Shown one piece after another: positions 9,599 to 19,188 of a stretch of 64,000 nucleotides of DNA; position 1 is the first letter of the stretch; each line of letters starts with the position of its first letter. A model generated the notes under the pieces. That model was not told the origin of the DNA and did no database searches. It saw only the letters and a list, made by a program, of their open reading frames with translations. Source of the DNA: CAVOAK01 sp965217615 (GTDB taxonomy: Bacteria > Pseudomonadota > Alphaproteobacteria > UBA8366 > CAVOAK01); assembly GCA_965217615.1 (NCBI GenBank), contig CBDCIT010000035.1, positions 62,001-126,000 on the forward strand. The letters are read 5' to 3'. The position numbers were made by a program, and so were the translations under genes.

Positions 9599-9947
9599 TT
9601 AGGCAACATCTGGGCAGAGCCGGATTTGAAAAATGAGCGGCTGGCAAACTCGATTACGACGCCTTGGTCATCGAAACTCGACTCCACATCTTCGGTAGAG
9701 ATTTCGGCGTCTTCGACGATCGAGTTTAGGTTGTTCAACAACGAAAAAATGGGTCGGTCGGTGGTATCTCGCTTGCCGACTTCCTCCGAGATCCCCGCCG
9801 CTGCTTCCTCGAACATCGGCAAGTCGATCTTCGAGAACGAAATCAGCATGACAAAGAACGCCATGAGCAAAGTGATGGCGTCGGCGTAGGTGACCAACCA
9901 ATCCTCAGACTCGTCGCCGGCTCCGCCATAGGTGCGACGTTCCCGTT

Positions 9948-10766
9948 TCACGCCGCTTCCCTACCGCCGGAACCACGCCGGAGTTGCTGATCGATATCAA
10001 ATCGGATTGCCGGATCGAGATAGCTGTTCATACGATCTTGGATGTGTCGCGGGTTCTGTTTATCGGCCAATAAGGCAAAGCCCGATGCAACCAGCTCATG
10101 GCGGAAACGAAGGATCTCCTGCCGCTGGGTAATTTTGGTTGACGCCGGCGTCAGGATCAGGCGCGAAAACAGCACACCATAGAGCGTTGTGTTGAGCGCC
10201 ACGGCGAGACCCTTGCCCAACTGCGTCGGATCACCACCCATCCCATCCAGCATGATGATGAGGCCAACCAGTGTGCCGATCATGCCAAAAGCCGGTGCGG
10301 TCTGTGCCATCGCCTTGAGGATGTTAGCCTGCACCATGTTGCGCTCGTAGGTCGTCTGGGCAACGTTGAACAAGATGTCCTCGACGATCGACCCTTCGTA
10401 TCCCGTCACGACCAGTTCCACGCCAAAGCGCAGGAATTCGTCGCGCTCCACCTTCTTGACCTCCGACTCAAGCGCTGGATAACCACGCTGTTGTACGAGA
10501 TAGCCCCAGCGGATAATCCGGCCAACTTCGCGGTTGAGAACGCCGCGACCGACGCGTTAAACCGCCAGTGTGCTGCCGATGCTCTTGAGGGCCAACCAAA
10601 CGTAGCGCGCTTCCTGACCGACCAAAGTAGCGGCGAGCGTGCCGCCGACAACCATCAGCACGCTGGAGCCGCTGGCGAACAGCCAGAAGTTTCCGCCGGC
10701 GATCCAAATCGCGCTGAGAAACAGCGAGAATCCGAGAATAAAGCCAAGCAGGCTATTAATTGACAT
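9948..10766 (-). pseudogene. motA: flagellar motor protein MotA, in-frame stop
   Basis: Stator ion-channel subunit of about 272 codons. The start at 10766 reads MSINSLLGFILGFSLFLSAIW, the first membrane helix. The second helix lies around FASGSSVLMVVGGTLAATLVG, and the conserved C-terminal half has APAFGMIGTLVGLIIML and LAVALNTTLYGVLFS (helices 3 and 4). A TAA at 10559-10557 interrupts the frame after STLAV; reading continues in the same frame with RVGRGVLNREVGRIIRWGY. That is a nonsense mutation, not a frameshift. The gene overlaps motB by GTGA. Restart at GTG/ATG codons after the stop would lack helices 1 and 2. Confidence 0.9.
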
Positions 10767-10984
10767 GAACTATCGGGAACGCCTTGGCGTGGCGCCAGTA
10801 GGCATCCCTTCCCTTTCGTCGTCGCACAACAACTAGATAGTATAATAACCGTGCTGGCGGATTTACGAAACAGTTGATCAACAATAAGCTAAATAGCTGC
10901 AAGTAGGACAGCTAATTGCATATTCGATATACCCAAAGAACATTGCCCGCGTGAGTGAGTTCGTTTGCGGATTTTCCAATTCGT

Positions 10985-12313
10985 TCAGCCAATACCACGA
11001 ATTACCCGCGGATAGTACGCGGCGAGACTGACGCCGCGGAGGACCATTAGACCACTCAAGGCAAGCCAGAGTCCGTGATTTCCCAACGTTGGCAAGAGCA
11101 ACTGCACGGCAATCAAGTAGACGGCGGTCGAAAATAACATTGCGTTCCGCAACTCGACCGTCCGCGTCGTGCCGAGAAAAATCCCATCGAGAAGAAATGC
11201 CCAAACTGAAAGAATTGGCGCGACGATTAGCCAGGGCAAGTATTGCGACGCGGTCTCACGGACTGACGCGACGCCCGTCAGTATGGAAATCAACTTGTCA
11301 CCGCCGATCCAAAAGGTGATGGCAAAGAGGCCAGCGACAATGCAGGCCCAAAAGACGGATGCTGACACAGCGCGCCGAAAGCCCTGCCGGTGTCCCGCGC
11401 CCGCAGCACCGCCGACCAATGCCTCCGCGGCATGAGCGAAACCGTCGAGACCGTGCGACGCTAAGGCCAAGAAATTCATCAGAACCGCGTTCGCACCCAG
11501 CACAACGTCACCGAGCTTTGCGCCTTGCGCGGTGAAATAGGCGAAGCAGAAAATCAGACAGAGAGTGCGAATGAAAATATCGCGGTTGACGGCGAACAAA
11601 TACTTGAACCGCACTGGGTCGAATATTTTTGTGGCGGAAACGGCACTGGCGCCCTGTAAACGGTGCAACACAAAGAGCAATCCCAGCGCCAGCCCACTGT
11701 ACTCAGCGATCACGGTCGCCAGCGCCACGCCTTCGACTTGCCAACCCAGCACCAGCACGAAGACAAGATCGAGGACGATGTTAATTCCGTTGAGAAATAT
11801 TTGCAGCGCCAACGGCACCCTGGCGTTCTGGAGACCGAGAAACCATCCGAGCACGACGTAGTTCGCGAGAGCCGCCGGCGCGCTCCAAATGCGGATCGCA
11901 AAATAGGCGCCGCCGTGACCTTCAACTTCTGAACTTGCTTCTAAGAGCGCAAACGCCATCGCCCCGATGGGCTTTTGCAGGAGGAGGATAATCGCTCCAA
12001 GACCGACGGCGGTCAGCAGTGCACGGTAAAGAGTTGCGCGAACTTCGTCGTCACGGCTACCGCCCCATGCCTGTGCGGTCAGGCCTGTGGTTCCCATGCG
12101 CAGAAACCCAAAACCCCAGTATAGGAACGTAAAAATGAGAGCGCCGACCGCGACCGCGCCGAGATAGTATGGCTCCGGAAGATGACCGACCACCGCGGTA
12201 TCGACGGCACCGAGCAACGGGACCGACAAGTTGGATAGGATGATGGGCGCGGCCAACCGCCAGACGCGCCGGTGCCAGTCGCGGCTACTGATGTCGAATT
12301 CTGGTGCGGTCAT
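10985..12313 (-). CDS. MATE-family multidrug/solute exporter
   Basis: Inner-membrane antiporter of about 442 residues with 12 predicted helices, DinF/NorM-like. The start at 12313 (MTAPEFDISSRDWHRRVW) overlaps the stop of the upstream TPR glycosyltransferase by ATGA. Family features are LAAPIILSNLSVPLLGAVDTAVVGHL in helix 1, GFLRMGTTGLTAQAWG in helix 2, GLQNARVPLALQI and, in the second half, HGLDGFAHAAEALVGGAAGA. Co-translation with a glycosyltransferase could mean export of a glycan-related or unrelated compound; the substrate is unknown. The frame is intact. Confidence 0.92.
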   Translation of the reverse strand: MTAPEFDISSRDWHRRVWRLAAPIILSNLSVPLLGAVDTAVVGHLPEPYYLGAVAVGALIFTFLYWGFGFLRMGTTGLTAQAWGGSRDDEVRATLYRALLTAVGLGAIILLLQKPIGAMAFALLEASSEVEGHGGAYFAIRIWSAPAALANYVVLGWFLGLQNARVPLALQIFLNGINIVLDLVFVLVLGWQVEGVALATVIAEYSGLALGLLFVLHRLQGASAVSATKIFDPVRFKYLFAVNRDIFIRTLCLIFCFAYFTAQGAKLGDVVLGANAVLMNFLALASHGLDGFAHAAEALVGGAAGAGHRQGFRRAVSASVFWACIVAGLFAITFWIGGDKLISILTGVASVRETASQYLPWLIVAPILSVWAFLLDGIFLGTTRTVELRNAMLFSTAVYLIAVQLLLPTLGNHGLWLALSGLMVLRGVSLAAYYPRVIRGIG

Positions 12314-14379
12314 ACGTCCACGCTGTCGCACCAGCGCCGCCAAACCTCTCTCAGCGCGTGCTCGTAGGCTGCCGTGAAGCGTTCTGCATCGGCCAACTTG
12401 GATTTTGCGACCGTCTGCCGCAACTCCGCGCGTGGCGGCCTGTCACCGACCAGGTCGCCGGCGATGGCTATGTATTCATCCTCGGACGACGCTATCCATT
12501 CGGGCAAACCAGCGGCCGATAACAAACTGACGCCGACGCGTCCCGCATGGCGTGAACCGGCTAGCGTGATGACCGGTACTCCCATCCACAACGCTTCACA
12601 CGTCGTCGTCGCGCCACAATAGGGAAATGTGTCGAGCGCAATATCCACCTCGGCATAGAGCTGGAGATGGTCGGTGCGCGATTGCATGCGGGCGTGGCAC
12701 TGCAATCGCTCTGGTGCAACGCCATGCTTGGCAAACGCGCCCGCCATTTCTTCGCGCACAGCGGCATCTGCTAGTTGGCGCGCTTTAAGAAGAAGCTGCG
12801 ACGACGGCACAGCTTCGAGCAATCGCGACCATGACGCGATCACCGCTGGCGTGACCTTGCTCAGGTTGTTGAACGACCCGAATGTCACTGGACCCTCGCG
12901 CCTGTCCCCCGCGACCGCCGGGCAATCAGGCCGCGGCGTGTAGCACAGAAAGCTACCCGGCAATCGCAGCAATGTTTCGCTATGCCAGCGAACGGACTCA
13001 CCAACCGGATCAGCCTGCTGATCAGTCAGGCGATAGTCCATCTGCGACAATCCGGTTGTCGCCGGATATCCGATCCAGGATCCTTGCACCGGTGCTAAGC
13101 GCTGCCCGAAGAGTGGCAGACGATTATCCGCAGTGTGTCCGGCCAAATCGATCAATATGTCGATCTCGTCGCGGCGAATTTGCGCCGCCAATACTGAGTC
13201 CGAGAACGCAGCGGTTCGACGCCAAGCGTCGGCTGATTTCCGCAGGCGGTCGGTCATGTCATCCTCAGTAAGCCCGTCGGAATAGCAGGTGACGTGAATG
13301 TGCCGGCGGTCGTGATTGGCGAGGACACCCTCGACGAAATAGGCGACCGAGTGATTAAAAAAATCAGGAGAAAGATAACCGATCCGCAGGAGCCGATTCG
13401 GATCCACCGCAATGCCATCGAAATCAATGGCCGGGGCCGCCAACGCGCCCTCATGTTGCGCCGCCCATCCGAGATGCTGGTGAAAAAGCGACGCCTCGTC
13501 TTGCTCAGAGTCTCCGCACAGGCAAAGCAGGAGATTTGAATGCGCGCCCGCATCGTCAGGCTTGAGCTGCAAGGCCTGTCGATAGGCGGCGACGGCCTCA
13601 GTCAGTGCGCCGTGGTCTTTCAGGGCAATTCCGAGATTGTTGTGTGCATCGGCCAATTCGGGTGCTAGTTCGATCGCCCGGCGGTGTTCCGCTATGGCCT
13701 CTGCAAGCCGACCCTGGACCGCGAATGCGGTCCCAAAATGGGTGTGCGCAGCGGCAAAATCGGGCGACAACTCGATCACCCTTCCATAGTGACCAAGCGC
13801 ACCTTCGATGTCGCCTATCGTTTGGAGAGTAACGGCGAGGTTGTTTTCTGCTTCGGCATATGTTGGCTCTAAAGCCAGCGCAGCCCGATAGGCGGCAATC
13901 GCGGCCGTTGGTTTGCCCGCTTGTTTTAGGACGTTTCCCAGATTGTTGTGGATCGCCGCAAGATTCGGGTTGAGCAACAGCGCCGTCCTCAACGCGGCTT
14001 CGGCCTCTTCAACCCGATCGGCTGCAGCCAGTGCATTACCGAGATCGTTTTGAAGTTCCGCCAAATTGGGTCGGGCTGCCGTCGCCGCCTGGAAATACTC
14101 GACTGCCTCCTGCGGCGCGCGCCGATCCAGGAGAATTGCACCGAGCCGTGCGGACGTCAGACCATCGGCTGGATCGTTCGCAAGTGCGTGCCGTGCAAAT
14201 TTCTCTGCCTCCTCCAACATTCCGTTGCCGTGCAGTAGCCGCGCCAACAGAGCATGGGCGCCGATCTCTCCCGCGCCCGCGGCCTTGCGAAGCAATGATT
14301 CGGCGCGCGCGTCGTCACCGGCATCAAACGCATCACGTGCTTCGGAGACGATCGAACCAGAGTTGATAGATCGTGTCAT
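12310..14379 (-). CDS. TPR protein with OGT/SPINDLY-type glycosyltransferase domain
   Basis: Protein of 689 residues predicted to attach a sugar, probably N-acetylglucosamine, to Ser/Thr of proteins (GT41). Residues about 10-290 are eight or so TPR units with repeated AEAENNLA/AIHNNLGN-type motifs. The catalytic half has LRIGYLSPDFFNHSVAYF, DILIDLAGHTADNRLPLF, WIGYPATTGLSQMDY, TFGSFNNLSKVTPAVI, and the sugar-nucleotide end DTFPYCGATTTCEALWMGVP followed by VITLAGSRHAGRVG. In bacteria such enzymes often modify flagellin or surface proteins, but the motor genes next door are dead, so the target is open. It is co-translated with the MATE exporter. A second OGT-type gene lies at 15708. Confidence 0.92.
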   Translation of the reverse strand: MTRSINSGSIVSEARDAFDAGDDARAESLLRKAAGAGEIGAHALLARLLHGNGMLEEAEKFARHALANDPADGLTSARLGAILLDRRAPQEAVEYFQAATAARPNLAELQNDLGNALAAADRVEEAEAALRTALLLNPNLAAIHNNLGNVLKQAGKPTAAIAAYRAALALEPTYAEAENNLAVTLQTIGDIEGALGHYGRVIELSPDFAAAHTHFGTAFAVQGRLAEAIAEHRRAIELAPELADAHNNLGIALKDHGALTEAVAAYRQALQLKPDDAGAHSNLLLCLCGDSEQDEASLFHQHLGWAAQHEGALAAPAIDFDGIAVDPNRLLRIGYLSPDFFNHSVAYFVEGVLANHDRRHIHVTCYSDGLTEDDMTDRLRKSADAWRRTAAFSDSVLAAQIRRDEIDILIDLAGHTADNRLPLFGQRLAPVQGSWIGYPATTGLSQMDYRLTDQQADPVGESVRWHSETLLRLPGSFLCYTPRPDCPAVAGDRREGPVTFGSFNNLSKVTPAVIASWSRLLEAVPSSQLLLKARQLADAAVREEMAGAFAKHGVAPERLQCHARMQSRTDHLQLYAEVDIALDTFPYCGATTTCEALWMGVPVITLAGSRHAGRVGVSLLSAAGLPEWIASSEDEYIAIAGDLVGDRPPRAELRQTVAKSKLADAERFTAAYEHALREVWRRWCDSVDV

Positions 14380-14454
14380 CGTCGGCCGACCGATCTAGTG
14401 CCGTAGAGCCGGATGCCCTGAGTTCTGGCTTCCACCATCGAGTTGAAGAGTCCC

Positions 14455-14790
14455 TCAGCCGTCGACATCGGCGCCGGGAAGTTCGCGCCTTGCAGCAGCG
14501 GGAAGCATCGGATCCAGACTCCGCTCTTCAACAAAAGCGATAAGCAAACTCTCATCCGACAGAAGATGGTCCAAGACACCCGCAAGAAATTCGGGATCCG
14601 AACATCGATCGCGAACTTGATCGGGGCCCGTGCCAGACAGACCCAGAAAACGTCCGAGACGGTCCGACTCCAGTGCCAAGAAGGCAAGCGCCTCGAGCGC
14701 CACGACCTCCGCTTGCGCGCGCCCAAGTTTCACGGCTTCTCCTCCATCATCGGTTTGCGCTATCGTCGGACGCAGTAAGACTCGATGCAA
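14455..14790 (-). CDS. DUF3572 family small protein
   Basis: Small protein of 111 residues that I recognise as DUF3572, found in alphaproteobacteria with no known function. Core features are VVALEALAFLALESDRLGRF, LSGTGPDQVRDR, the segment DPEFLAGVLDHLLSDESLLI and a Pro/Ala-rich tail. It is soluble and helical in character. It lies upstream of the TPR glycosyltransferase on the same strand with a gap of about 75 bases, so the three minus-strand genes could share a transcript. The start codon at 14790 is the furthest upstream and could be later. Confidence 0.78.
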   Translation of the reverse strand: MHRVLLRPTIAQTDDGGEAVKLGRAQAEVVALEALAFLALESDRLGRFLGLSGTGPDQVRDRCSDPEFLAGVLDHLLSDESLLIAFVEERSLDPMLPAAARRELPGADVDG

Positions 14791-14875
14791 AGTGAACTCC
14801 GCTCGATCATAACATCCTGCGTGTCCGACGGTGAAAGCCGAGTCGCCATACGCACCCCGAAACTAGAGCACCGCT

Positions 14876-15652
14876 ATGACGTTCGACGCACCTTGGGATC
14901 CCAACCAATATCTCACATTTGCAGGATCGAGGTTGCGGCCCGCGCTAGATCTGATGGCGCGCATACAGATTGAAGCGCCGATGTCGATCCTTGATCTCGG
15001 ATGCGGCGCCGGAAACGTGACGCGGTTCCTCGCGCTTCGCTGGCCCAATGCGGCCATCACGGGAATCGATAGGTCGCAAGAAATGCTCGAACGGGCAAAG
15101 CAAGAGGTGCCGGATATACAGCTTATCGAAGCCGATCTTGCAACATGGAACCCCGCGCGGTCGGCCGAACTTGTATTCTCCAATGCAGTGCTGCAGTGGA
15201 TACCTGACCATGCTGAGCTTGTTCCAAGGATCGCCGGGTTCGTTTCCGACGGTGGCGTGCTGGCCATTCAGATTCCCCACAACGACAATGCACCCACAGG
15301 AACAGCCGTCAAGGAGTCAACGCGGGCTGGACCCTGGCGGGAGAAATTAGACGCGCTTGAACGTGTATCGCCAACACAAGACCCAGATCTGTATTTTAAG
15401 CTGTTGGCCCCACTGGGCTGCACACTCGATGTTTGGGAGACCGAGTATCATCATGTTCTCGAGGGAGACGACCCGGTATTGGAATGGGGAAAGGGAACGT
15501 GGCTTAGAGTCCTGCTTGATGGCCTCGACGGAGTGGAGCGCCAAGGCTTTGAGGATGCGTGCCGCATCCGCCTCAAGGCGGCCTATCCGCCACTACCCGA
15601 CGGACGGACGATCTATCCCTTCCGTCGGCTGTTCCTTGTCGCCCAATTCTAA
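14876..15652 (+). CDS. tam: trans-aconitate 2-methyltransferase
   Basis: SAM-dependent methyltransferase of 258 residues that esterifies trans-aconitate, an inhibitor formed from cis-aconitate. The N-terminal APWDPNQYLTFAGSRLRPALDL is characteristic of Tam. The SAM site is ILDLGCGAGNVTRFL, followed by GIDRSQEML and the acidic ADLATWNP. The middle NAVLQWIPDHAELVPR and the C-terminal YPFRRLFLVAQF also match the family. It is divergent from the DUF3572 gene with 85 bases between. Another TPR glycosyltransferase follows on the same strand after about 55 bases. No strong ribosome site precedes the ATG. Confidence 0.9.
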   Translation: MTFDAPWDPNQYLTFAGSRLRPALDLMARIQIEAPMSILDLGCGAGNVTRFLALRWPNAAITGIDRSQEMLERAKQEVPDIQLIEADLATWNPARSAELVFSNAVLQWIPDHAELVPRIAGFVSDGGVLAIQIPHNDNAPTGTAVKESTRAGPWREKLDALERVSPTQDPDLYFKLLAPLGCTLDVWETEYHHVLEGDDPVLEWGKGTWLRVLLDGLDGVERQGFEDACRIRLKAAYPPLPDGRTIYPFRRLFLVAQF

Positions 15653-15707
15653 GCGCGCGAGAGCAGCCAAATTGATCCACTTGCACTTCTGAATCGCGCG
15701 TCCTCGG

Positions 15708-17732
15708 ATGAAAATATCGATGAGTAAAGTAGACGACCTCCTTTCCGAAGGGCTCGAACATCATAGGGCAGGGCGCCTCGCTGCTGCACAGCAAGCCTAC
15801 TTCGAAGCCGAAAACCCCGATCCAGAGAATACCGAGGCGCTTAACTTGCTCGGTATTTTGGTGCATCAGACGGGCAAGCATGAGCACGCGGACAAGCTCC
15901 TTCGCCGCGCCATCGCTGGGGCTCCACAAGTTGCAAAGTATCATGGCAATCTAGGAACCGTACTCAATGCGCTGGGTCGCTCCGATGATGCACTGAAGAG
16001 TTATGCAACCGCTCGAGAGCTCGATCCAAGCGACGCGGGGTTTCCATACAACGCGGCGACTGTATTGGTTTCGTTGGGACAAACCGATGAGGCAGTGGCG
16101 TTGTTCCAAACGGCAATTGAGCTGCGTTCGGATCATTTAGAGGCTCGCGTAAACCTCGCGAGTACACTCAGCATGCTTGGGCGCGACGAAGAGGGCGAGG
16201 CCGAAGCCAGAAGGGCCGTTGCGCTGTTGCCCGAAGCTGCAGAGACACATTATTGTCTCGCGCAGATTCTCTTGGTTCAAAGAAAACATCATGCCGCAGC
16301 GGAAAGTTTCGATGCCTCTTTGCGCTGTGACGCAGAAAACTTTTCCGCGACCGCAGGCCTGCTGAATGCCCGTCTGGCAACCTGTGATTGGCGCGACTAT
16401 GACGCTCTTGTCGAGCATGTCCGCAACGAGATCGCCACAGATAACCAGCAAACCGGCGCGCTCGGTGCTTTCGGCGCCTTGTCCTTACCCCTGAAGCACG
16501 ACGAACTCGCCAAGGTCGCAACCATGCGTGCGACTAGGCTCTTGGCGAGCGCTAAGGGTCGACGCAACGCGCCAACCGTCGCCGCTACCCCGCGAACCCC
16601 GTCAAAGGTGCGGATCGGATTTCTATCAAATGACTTCCGCGATCACCCGGTGGGACATTTAGTCTCCGCGCTATTCACGGTGCACAAGTCAGGCCGCGTC
16701 GAGACTTACGCCTATTCGACAGGCGAAGACGATCAAAGCGCCTATCGACGGCGCGTCGAAGAAGGCGCGGATCGGTTCGTGGATCTGCGAAAAGAAGGCC
16801 ACTTGTCAGCGGGAGGGGTCGCCGAACGAATTGTTGCCGATGGAATCGACATTTTGGTCGATCTTGGCGGCCTCGTGCTCGGCACCCGTCCGGACGTCTT
16901 GGCTTTGCGGCCAGCGCCGCTTTTGGTCGCCTGGCTCGGCTTCGCCGGCACAACCGGCGGGCTGCACGACTACACGCTCGTTGGGCCAGACTTGGTTACG
17001 CCTGAGAGCCGGGCCAGTTTCAAGGAAGCCTTGGTGACGCTGCCGCACGGGTGGTTGATACCGGACGACTCCACAAGGCATTCCGAAGCGGAGTATTCGC
17101 GAAACGACGCCAGCCTGCCTGAGGACGGGCCGGTGCTGTGCTGTTTCAACGGCGCGCATAAGATCGAGCCATTGGTGTTTGCCCTATGGATGCGGATTCT
17201 CGAACGCGCACCTGACGCGGTGTTGTGGTTCCGGCTCGGCGACGAGGCCTTTTCGAACCTGCGGGCGGCTGCAACGCATGCCGGCATCGATCCGCAGCGG
17301 CTCATCAACGCGCCGCGTGTCGCCGACAAGGTGGATCATCTGGCGCGGCACGCATGCGCAGACTTGTTCCTCGATACGTTGACATTCAACGCCCATTCCA
17401 CCGCGCTCGACGCGCTTTGGGCGGGCGTTCCCCTGATCACATCTCCTGGAGCGACGTTTCAGAGCAGAGTTACGGCAGCTATCCTTCGCGTCGCCGGCCT
17501 TGACGATCTGGTGGTCGAAGATATATCCGCCTACGAAGAGCTGGCCGTTGCGCTGTGCGCGAGCCCCTCCCTGCTTGCCGACGTCAAGACTCGTCTAGAC
17601 TCCGGCCTTGAAGGTCCGGCATTTCAGACGCTTCCGTTCGTGCGGAGTCTGGAGAACGCCTTTACCGAAATGTGGCGCCGACACGCCGCAGGGATCAAGC
17701 CCACCGATTTCGAAGCCCCAGTGTATGAGTAG
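15708..17732 (+). CDS. second TPR/OGT-type glycosyltransferase
   Basis: Protein of 674 residues, GT41-like. TPR units run over about residues 1-230 (ALNLLGILVHQTGKHEHA, VAKYHGNLGTVLNALGRSDD, ARVNLASTLSMLGRDEE). The catalytic half begins VRIGFLSNDFRDHPVGHLVS and contains DILVDLGGLVLGTRPDVL, LLVAWLGFAGTTGGLHDY, PVLCCFNGAHKIEPLVFALW and FLDTLTFNAHSTALDALWAG. It is clearly related to the 12310-14379 protein but well diverged, so it is not a recent copy. In the segment corresponding to GHT in typical OGTs it has GGLVLGTRP, which may alter donor or acceptor use. A hairpin terminator follows directly. ATG 15720 is an alternative start. Confidence 0.88.
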   Translation: MKISMSKVDDLLSEGLEHHRAGRLAAAQQAYFEAENPDPENTEALNLLGILVHQTGKHEHADKLLRRAIAGAPQVAKYHGNLGTVLNALGRSDDALKSYATARELDPSDAGFPYNAATVLVSLGQTDEAVALFQTAIELRSDHLEARVNLASTLSMLGRDEEGEAEARRAVALLPEAAETHYCLAQILLVQRKHHAAAESFDASLRCDAENFSATAGLLNARLATCDWRDYDALVEHVRNEIATDNQQTGALGAFGALSLPLKHDELAKVATMRATRLLASAKGRRNAPTVAATPRTPSKVRIGFLSNDFRDHPVGHLVSALFTVHKSGRVETYAYSTGEDDQSAYRRRVEEGADRFVDLRKEGHLSAGGVAERIVADGIDILVDLGGLVLGTRPDVLALRPAPLLVAWLGFAGTTGGLHDYTLVGPDLVTPESRASFKEALVTLPHGWLIPDDSTRHSEAEYSRNDASLPEDGPVLCCFNGAHKIEPLVFALWMRILERAPDAVLWFRLGDEAFSNLRAAATHAGIDPQRLINAPRVADKVDHLARHACADLFLDTLTFNAHSTALDALWAGVPLITSPGATFQSRVTAAILRVAGLDDLVVEDISAYEELAVALCASPSLLADVKTRLDSGLEGPAFQTLPFVRSLENAFTEMWRRHAAGIKPTDFEAPVYE

Positions 17733-17734
17733 CC

Positions 17735-17772
17735 AGCCGACAGTTACCCTGTCATCGTGTCGGCTGCTTTTA
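17735..17772 (+). terminator. rho-independent terminator after the second OGT gene
   Basis: AGCCGACA (17735-17742) and TGTCGGCT (17758-17765) form an 8-bp perfect stem with a 15-base loop, followed by GCTTTTAG. It starts two bases after the stop codon. Confidence 0.8.
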
Positions 17773-17988
17773 GTGGGTAGTGGGGATAAGTCCGCGCCGC
17801 GAGCGAATCGGGGCAAGTAGTTATGACCTGATTGTGGAAAACTCGCTTTGCATAATGTGGGAAAGTAGGCGCTTCGCCATGCGGCACTTTCTATTATTCT
17901 GCGCGATCAGATGCCTTGCGACGACGCCTAACAAGCAGCGCCGAGGCCGACCAACAACGCTTAGCATGTAGATCAAGACGGCATTCTC

Positions 17989-19128
17989 ATGAGCAACAGC
18001 GCATCTCTGAACGTACCTGCCCCCATTCCGGACACCGTTCCGATGACGGGAATTTTACCGTCGCAGGACATCAGGCGGCTGGCGGCCAAGGGCTCGATCC
18101 GCGGCCAAGAGGTAATCGTTGAGCAACAGATACAGCCAGCAAGCCTCGACCTGCGCCTCGGATCTAGCGCCTACCGTATCCGAGCCAGTTTCCTGCCCGG
18201 CCGCACGGCGAGCGTCGAGGAGAAGATCGACGAGTTCGCCATGCATGAAATCGATCTTCAGAACGGCGCCGTTTTGGAGAGAGGCTGCGTCTATCTGGTA
18301 CTGCTGATGGAGAGCCTAGACCTGGATGAGAGTCTGACGGCGCTCGCAAACCCCAAGAGCTCGATTGGCCGCCTCGACGTCTTCACGCGGCTGATTACCG
18401 ATCGCAGTGCCGAATTCGATCGGGTTCAGGCCGGCTATCGCGGGCCGCTATACGCCGAGGTCTCGCCATTGACCTTCAGCATCGTGGTTCGCAAGGGTGA
18501 CAGGCTGTCGCAGCTCCGGCTAAAAGGCGGATCATCGGCGGTCGGCGAAACGGGCCTTGCCAACCTGCATGCGAAGCTAAGCGAACAACAGTCCAGCAAA
18601 GAGCAACCGGTACGTGGCGCTCTGCCGGTTACCGTCGACACGCGTGGATCCGGCAGATCCGACTTGATCGGCTACAAGGCGCGAAAACATGCGCCGCTCA
18701 TTGATATCGGACGCACCGACTATTACGACACACAGGATTTTTGGGAGCCGATATTTGCGGGCCGCGCTACAGGCCTCGTCCTAAACCCCGACGACTTCTA
18801 CATTCTCGCATCTAAGGAGCCGGTCGCCGTGCCACCGGACCACGCTGCGGAAATGGTAGCCTACGACACGCTCGTCGGCGAGTTTCGCGTCCACTACGCC
18901 GGATTCTTCGATCCCGGCTTCGGTGATCCCGACGGCGGCGGCGCAGGCTCAAAGGCAGTCCTCGAAGTCCGCTCGCATCAGGTTCCCTTCATGATCGAGG
19001 ATGGCCAGATCGTTGGACGGCTGATCTATGAGAAACTGGCCACCTTGCCCGACAAGGTGTACGGCGGCGACATAGGATCGTCTTACCAGCGCCAGGGCCT
19101 TGTCCTCAGCAAGCAATTCCGCCGCTGA
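17989..19128 (+). CDS. dcd: 2'-deoxycytidine 5'-triphosphate deaminase, long form
   Basis: Converts dCTP to dUTP for thymidylate synthesis. At 379 residues it is about twice the length of E. coli Dcd. This long form, with two dUTPase-like halves, is usual in alphaproteobacteria. The first half has MTGILPSQDIRRLAAKG, QIQPASLDLRLGSSAYRI, LANPKSSIGRLDVFTRLI, and AGYRGPLYAEVSPLTF with VVRKGDRLSQLRL. The second half repeats the fold less clearly (YILASKEPVAVPPDHAAEM, RVHYAGFFDPGFG, EVRSHQVPFMIEDGQIVGRL). About 255 bases upstream hold no gene besides the terminator of the previous unit. Confidence 0.93.
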   Translation: MSNSASLNVPAPIPDTVPMTGILPSQDIRRLAAKGSIRGQEVIVEQQIQPASLDLRLGSSAYRIRASFLPGRTASVEEKIDEFAMHEIDLQNGAVLERGCVYLVLLMESLDLDESLTALANPKSSIGRLDVFTRLITDRSAEFDRVQAGYRGPLYAEVSPLTFSIVVRKGDRLSQLRLKGGSSAVGETGLANLHAKLSEQQSSKEQPVRGALPVTVDTRGSGRSDLIGYKARKHAPLIDIGRTDYYDTQDFWEPIFAGRATGLVLNPDDFYILASKEPVAVPPDHAAEMVAYDTLVGEFRVHYAGFFDPGFGDPDGGGAGSKAVLEVRSHQVPFMIEDGQIVGRLIYEKLATLPDKVYGGDIGSSYQRQGLVLSKQFRR

Positions 19129-19188
19129 AGCGCGCCGATTTCTCCACAACGGCGGCGCGATAAATTCTCGAAGGTGCGGGTTCGAAGC

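Larger units (their letters stand above)
7831..9951 (-). pseudogene. motB: flagellar motor protein MotB, split by an IS
   Basis: Stator protein that anchors the flagellar motor to peptidoglycan. The N-terminal part (9951 to 9603) reads GDESEDWLVTYADAITLLMAFFVML, the plug and single transmembrane helix with the proton-binding Asp. The C-terminal OmpA-like part (8150 to 7831) has DIEGHTDDIPI and SSVRASAVVRFL. A 1448-bp IS at 8151-9598 separates them, with TTAG duplicated at 8147-8150 and 9599-9602. Removing the IS and one TTAG restores SGSAQMLPKAEAILRDIAF in frame. The start is GTG at 9951, overlapping the motA stop (GTGA), so the two were translationally coupled. The partner motA is also broken. 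Confidence 0.94.
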
